Source of the DNA: an uncultured Ilumatobacter sp. | GTDB lineage: Bacteria > Actinomycetota > Acidimicrobiia > Acidimicrobiales > Ilumatobacteraceae | Length of the DNA stretch: 64,000 nt | Direction: 5' to 3' | Assembly: GCA_937905835.1 (NCBI GenBank) | Contig: CALCXK010000056.1 | Span: 186,001 to 250,000, forward strand | Shown here: positions 60,597 through 64,000 of the stretch, piece by piece | Position numbering within the stretch: the first letter of the stretch is position 1 | Layout of the letters: each line of letters starts with the position of its first letter | The notes under the pieces: model-generated | Database searches by the model: none | Told to the model about the DNA's origin: nothing | Seen by the model: only the letters and a program-made list of their open reading frames with translations | Position numbers and translations under genes: made by a program

Positions 60597-61433
60597 TCAG
60601 AAGGTGCCGGCTGCGGGGCCATCGGTGGCGCCGCCAGCGAAAGCTTGAGCGATGTTCATCCAGGCGGTCGCGACATCGCCGATGACTGCAAGGTTGGTGT
60701 CGTCGACGTGTCGACGCTGCGTAGTGACGAGACAGAAGTCGACTGCTGCGCCGGTGATCGTGTCCGCTGCGTCGTCGGGGCCGAAGTCCCACGTGGCGCC
60801 GGACGGTGAGGTCAGCGACACGTGGACCGGAGCTGACGGCACCTCGAGCTGGCGATTGATGTAGCTCCACTTGTGTGTGATGAAACCGAGTTGCGCAATG
60901 TGGCGGATGCGGTCGGTGTGTGGACGTTCGGGTGCGTTGACGTCGTTCTGTTGCAATGTGTCGACGATGTCTTGGCCGTGTGCCCACGCTTCCATCAGGC
61001 GCGCGGTGAGAAAGGATTTCGATCCCATCGATGGGCCGTACCAGATCACGCGATCCTGTTCGCCGAGCGATGCCGATGCCTCGGACAGCACGCCTCGGTT
61101 GGTGCGCCACGCGTGAAGCAAGTCCTCTGGAGACATCGCTCGGTAGTCGCCAAGGGTGGCGAGATCCATTGCGTCGTCAGCAGCATCGGGGCTCATCGTC
61201 GACATCAGTTCACCGGTGATCGAAGTGAACCGATCGGGGTCGCTGATGGCCAGCGCCGCGGTCCAGTCGAAGTAGGTGAGGTGGCCGATCTGGTCGGCGA
61301 TGGACCAACGCGGGCTGGGGGTGGCGAGCGCCCAAGCCTCGGGCTCGAGGTCAGTGATGATCGAGTCGAGTGCGTCCTGTTCGGCGATCAGATCGGCACG
61401 AACGGTCTCGACTGTGGGGGTTTCGTCGTTCAT
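60597..61433 (-). CDS. TIGR03084/DinB-like metal-binding protein
   Basis: A 278-residue protein of the DinB/mycothiol-isomerase fold. The metal-ligand regions are SIADQIGHLTYFDWTAALAIS and LMEAWAHGQDIVDTL, with a C-terminal HVSLTSPSGATWDFGPDDAADTITG. TIGR03084 proteins are actinobacterial and of unknown function, and mycothiol-dependent isomerase or transferase activity is speculated. It ends 13 bases before the acyl-CoA dehydrogenase start and begins 11 bases after the TetR stop, so all three probably share a transcript. Confidence 0.85.
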   Translation of the reverse strand: MNDETPTVETVRADLIAEQDALDSIITDLEPEAWALATPSPRWSIADQIGHLTYFDWTAALAISDPDRFTSITGELMSTMSPDAADDAMDLATLGDYRAMSPEDLLHAWRTNRGVLSEASASLGEQDRVIWYGPSMGSKSFLTARLMEAWAHGQDIVDTLQQNDVNAPERPHTDRIRHIAQLGFITHKWSYINRQLEVPSAPVHVSLTSPSGATWDFGPDDAADTITGAAVDFCLVTTQRRHVDDTNLAVIGDVATAWMNIAQAFAGGATDGPAAGTF

Positions 61434-61444
61434 TCGTCAGGCTC

Positions 61445-62065
61445 TCAGTTCTTGTCGTTGCGAAGCGAGCGGAGCACGATGTCGGTCATCTCAGCGCTCG
61501 CTTCATCGCGGGTCATGTGCATGTCGGAAAGGATGCCGGGTTGGCTGAAGTAGAGACCGCTCCCGGCGAGCATGCCGGCAGCGACAGCGGGTGAGACGTC
61601 GCGAAATTCGCCCGCTTCGATCCCCATTTTGATGAGTCCTTCGCTCACTGACATTACGTATCGGAAATGGCGGTCGAGAAGTCGGCGGGCCGCAGGATCG
61701 TCGTCGAGGTCGTCCGCGAACGCTGCGGTCAGGCGTTGCAGTTCGAGGGCGCCATTGATGTACGAGCGGACCTGGTCGGCGATCGGGGCGTCATGATCGA
61801 CCGAGTCGAGGGCACTGCGTCCCACTCGGTGCAGGAACCGGTCAAGCACCATGAGGACCAGGGCGTCTTTTGACGGTGCCAGTTCGTACAGCGTTCGGCG
61901 TGAACAGCCGACAGCGCGCGCGAGCGCGGCGACCGTTGCCGCGGAAAAACCACGTTCCAAAAACTGTGTCTCGAGTTGATCGAGTATCTGGCGGTGCCGC
62001 GCTCCTAACCGTTCTTCAGCCCGTCGCGGTAGCAACGGTTGCGGCGCGGTACCAAAAGCCATCAT
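61445..62065 (-). CDS. TetR-family transcriptional regulator
   Basis: About 206 residues. The HTH reads RHRQILDQLETQFLERGFSAATVAALARAVGCSRRTLYELAPSKDALVLMVL (about 25-75). The ligand domain is helical. The ATG at 62065 (or 62062) lies within an inverted repeat GGTACCA-N12-TGGTACC, so the protein probably represses itself and the divergent carboxylase genes. It is the first gene of the minus-strand operon with the TIGR03084 and isovaleryl-CoA-dehydrogenase-like genes. Confidence 0.9.
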   Translation of the reverse strand: MMAFGTAPQPLLPRRAEERLGARHRQILDQLETQFLERGFSAATVAALARAVGCSRRTLYELAPSKDALVLMVLDRFLHRVGRSALDSVDHDAPIADQVRSYINGALELQRLTAAFADDLDDDPAARRLLDRHFRYVMSVSEGLIKMGIEAGEFRDVSPAVAAGMLAGSGLYFSQPGILSDMHMTRDEASAEMTDIVLRSLRNDKN

Positions 62066-62073
62066 CTGGTACC
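62048..62073. promoter_or_regulatory. Inverted repeat GGTACCA-N12-TGGTACC, probable TetR operator
   Basis: Arms at 62048-62054 and 62067-62073 are perfect reverse complements and each contains the palindrome GGTACC. The element overlaps the TetR start codon and lies 83 bases before the carboxyltransferase ATG. Confidence 0.55.
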
Positions 62074-62155
62074 GTAACATCTGTTGGGTCACCTCGCGAA
62101 CTATCGAGTTTCCAGCAACAAGCACGCAAAGCAGTCGATCAGAACAGGGGAACAC

Positions 62156-63760
62156 ATGGCAATCGGCAGTGTGATCAAGAGCCGTCTGGACACAAAGTCA
62201 GACGACTACAAGGCGAACCTTGCAGAGATGCAAAAGCTCTGGGACGTGGTTGCTGCCGAGATGGCGAAGGTGCCTGGCATCGGCGGCCAGCGCTACGTCG
62301 ACCGCCATCGCCAGCGCGGCAAAATGCTCGTACGCGAACGCATCGAGAACCTGATCGATCCGAACACGCCGTTCCTCGAACTTAGTCCGCTGGCTGCATG
62401 GGGAACAGAAGACCCCATTGGTGTCGGCATCGCGTCGGGTATCGGCACGATCGAAGGCGTCGAGTGCCTGATTACCGGTACGGACATGACCGTGCGCGGA
62501 GGTTCGGCCAACCCCACGACGTGGAAGAAGGGTCAGCGCTTCACGGAGATCGCCAAGGAAAACCGGCTGCCGGTGATCAACCTGAACGAGTCAGCCGGAG
62601 CCGATCTACCGCGCCAAGCAGACCTGTTTATTCAGGGCGGTGCGAGCTTCCGTGATCTCACGCAGTTGTCGCAGATGGGCATCCCGACCATCACGATGGC
62701 GTTCGGCCCCAACACGGCTGGCGGCGCGTACACCCCTGGTACGAGCGACTACACGGTCTTCGTTAAAGACAGGGCAACCGCCTATCTGGGTGGCCCGCCG
62801 CTGGTGAAGATGGCGATCGACGAAGTCGTCGACGAAGAATCGCTCGGTGGCGCTGACATGCACTCCCGGACGTCGGGTCTCTCCGATTTCCTGGCCCAAG
62901 ACGAGATGGATGCGCTCCGCATCACCCGCCAAATCGTGAAGCATCTCCAGTGGAAAAAGCTCGGCCCGGGTCCGACCGAACCCGCCGACGAACCGATCTA
63001 CGATCCTGGCGAATTGATGGGCTGTGCTTCGGCCGATGTTCGCATCCCCTTCGATATGCGCGAGGTCTACGCCCGGCTCCTCGACGGCAGCCGCTTCGAA
63101 GAGTTCAAGCCGCTGTACGGCGACAAGCTCGTGTGCGGCTGGGCGTCGATCCAGGGCTTCCCCGTTGGCGTGCTCGGCAACAACGGCATCCTCTTTTCGG
63201 AGGAGGCCAAAAAAGGTGCGCAGTTCATCCAACTGTGCAACAAGACCAACACGCCGCTCGTGTTTTTGCACAACATCACGGGCTTCATGGTCGGCTCGAA
63301 GGCCGAGCAGGGCGGCATCATCCGCAACGGTGCCAAGCTGATCAACGCCGTGTCGAACTCGACCGTGCCGCACTTCAACCTGATGGTCGGGGCCAGCTAT
63401 GGCGCGGGCAACTATGGCATGGCTGGCAAGGCCTACAACCCGCGCTTCATCTTTACGTGGCCCAACCATCGCATCGCCGTGATGGGCCCGAAACAGCTCG
63501 CCGGCGTGATGGACATCGTTGCTCGCAACAGCGCTGCCGGTCGTGGGGTCGACGTCGACGAAGAGGCGTTGCAAGCACAAACTGCAGCACTCGAAGCCCA
63601 GATCGAACATGAGTCGACAGCGCTCTATTCGACCGGCCGATTGTGGGACGACGGAATCATCCACCCGGCTGATTCGAGAACCGTTTTGGGCATAGCCCTG
63701 TCGGCGGCGCACAGCAACGAAGTTGTCGGGGCCACGAGCTACGGCGTGTGGAGGCACTGA
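62156..63760 (+). CDS. Acyl-CoA carboxylase beta subunit (methylcrotonyl-CoA carboxylase-like)
   Basis: A 534-residue carboxyltransferase. GVGIASGIGTIEGVECLITGTDMTVRGGSANPTTWKKGQRFTEIA and NLNESAGADLPRQADLFIQGGASFRDLTQLSQMGIPTI are the beta half. FLHNITGFMVGSKAEQGGIIRNGAKLINAVSNSTVPHFNLMVGASYGAGNYGMAGKAYNPRFIFTWPNHRIAVMGPKQLAGVM is the alpha half, with wording typical of MccB/LiuB or geranyl-CoA AtuC. It carboxylates 3-methylcrotonyl-CoA. It is followed by the biotin carboxylase gene after one base. Confidence 0.93.
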   Translation: MAIGSVIKSRLDTKSDDYKANLAEMQKLWDVVAAEMAKVPGIGGQRYVDRHRQRGKMLVRERIENLIDPNTPFLELSPLAAWGTEDPIGVGIASGIGTIEGVECLITGTDMTVRGGSANPTTWKKGQRFTEIAKENRLPVINLNESAGADLPRQADLFIQGGASFRDLTQLSQMGIPTITMAFGPNTAGGAYTPGTSDYTVFVKDRATAYLGGPPLVKMAIDEVVDEESLGGADMHSRTSGLSDFLAQDEMDALRITRQIVKHLQWKKLGPGPTEPADEPIYDPGELMGCASADVRIPFDMREVYARLLDGSRFEEFKPLYGDKLVCGWASIQGFPVGVLGNNGILFSEEAKKGAQFIQLCNKTNTPLVFLHNITGFMVGSKAEQGGIIRNGAKLINAVSNSTVPHFNLMVGASYGAGNYGMAGKAYNPRFIFTWPNHRIAVMGPKQLAGVMDIVARNSAAGRGVDVDEEALQAQTAALEAQIEHESTALYSTGRLWDDGIIHPADSRTVLGIALSAAHSNEVVGATSYGVWRH

Positions 63761-63761
63761 G

Positions 63762-64000
63762 ATGACTGCATCAAATGACTTGACCGGATCAAGTGACCAG
63801 TGGGCCCCGCCCGAGGGCTCTCAGCCCGTGCCGCTGCGGCCAATCAACAAATTGCTCATCGCCAACCGCGGTGAGATCGCCGTCCGGATCGCGCGCACCG
63901 CGCACCGGCTCGGCATGGGAACTGTCGGGGTGTATTCCGAGCCCGATGCCAACGCACTTCACGTCGACAGTGTTGACATTGCCGTGGCACTGGGTGGGGA
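63762..64000 (+). CDS. Biotin carboxylase subunit (5' part; continues beyond window)
   Basis: The ATG at 63762, with GGAG about 9 bases upstream, opens a 25-residue leader. Then INKLLIANRGEIAVRIARTAHRLGMGTVGVYSEPDANALHVDSVD follows, the conserved start of the biotin carboxylase domain (LIANRGEIAxRI). Only 79 codons are inside the window. It is the alpha subunit partner of the carboxyltransferase and normally carries the biotin domain at its C-terminus. Confidence 0.95.
   Translation, partial: MTASNDLTGSSDQWAPPEGSQPVPLRPINKLLIANRGEIAVRIARTAHRLGMGTVGVYSEPDANALHVDSVDIAVALGG

Noticed and set aside
62606..63757. A 383-codon minus-strand frame
   Set aside because: Antisense to the acyl-CoA carboxylase beta subunit.

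Overview
The window is high-GC DNA, dense with short-spaced and often overlapping genes, and it reads as an actinomycete chromosome. The best guess is an environmental Acidimicrobiia (Ilumatobacter-like) organism. Pointers are an F420-type LLM oxidoreductase, an EthA-like Baeyer-Villiger monooxygenase, a TIGR03084 protein, a 13E12/DUF222-HNH gene behind a GAAC-N4-GTTC LexA box, many acyl-CoA and SDR enzymes, and GTG/TTG starts. The taxonomic call is inference. I saw no tRNA, rRNA or CRISPR array.

Layout. 1-6.4 kb: GDPD lipoprotein (cut by the edge), ABM protein, S9 peptidase, thioesterase, then a CotH / DUF4956 / VTC polyphosphate-type operon. 6.6-14.7 kb: decayed terminal repeats of a probable insertion sequence, EthA-like BVMO, PfkB kinase, NTF2-like and ABM proteins, acyl-ACP-thioesterase-like protein, an ACT protein and selD. 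The selD gene reads through an in-frame UGA at the catalytic cysteine position and is therefore very probably itself a selenoprotein. Next come an LLM oxidoreductase, a VOC protein and the AzlCD exporter. 15.5-19.4 kb: a probable organophosphonate locus, with a truncated PhnD-like remnant, a LysR regulator, and a translationally coupled trio of TmpA-like Fe/2OG oxygenase, TmpB/PhnZ-like HD oxygenase and beta-hydroxyacid dehydrogenase. 19.4-29.6 kb: divergent alkylsulfatase-like protein, two SDRs, an RlmI-like methyltransferase, a hydrolase, a DUF2207 protein, an MscS channel and an acyl-CoA dehydrogenase. 29.7-35.3 kb: UDP-glucose dehydrogenase and UDP-xylose synthase (nucleotide-sugar supply), a ClC channel, and an unusual biotin-carrier/carboxyltransferase fusion.

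35.4-43.7 kb: a lower-GC flavoprotein, then a tight four-gene operon (fatty-acyl-reductase/HAD fusion, zinc-less-lobe alcohol dehydrogenase, LarA-like protein, PlsC acyltransferase). A TetR gene is divergent from it, and a perfect 16-bp palindrome lies between them. I regard this as an undescribed lipid-type pathway. 43.7-48.7 kb: ddl and murF with overlapping divergent start codons, an MFS exporter and an epoxide hydrolase. 48.8-53.9 kb: a phenylacetate catabolic operon in the order paaI-marR-paaK-A-D-B-C. A 30-residue mini-ORF made of a 15-bp tandem repeat stitches paaD to paaB, and paaE is not in the window. A startless DUF3237-like frame follows paaC directly.

54-64 kb: a Met/Asp-rich SOD-like lipoprotein, a membrane protein, the LexA-box HNH gene, a damaged methyltransferase coupled to a small protein, a pseudoknot-like structured element, and a leucine/branched-acyl-CoA cluster. 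That cluster holds an isovaleryl-CoA-dehydrogenase-like gene, a TIGR03084 gene, a TetR gene with an operator-like inverted repeat, a carboxyltransferase and the start of a biotin carboxylase.
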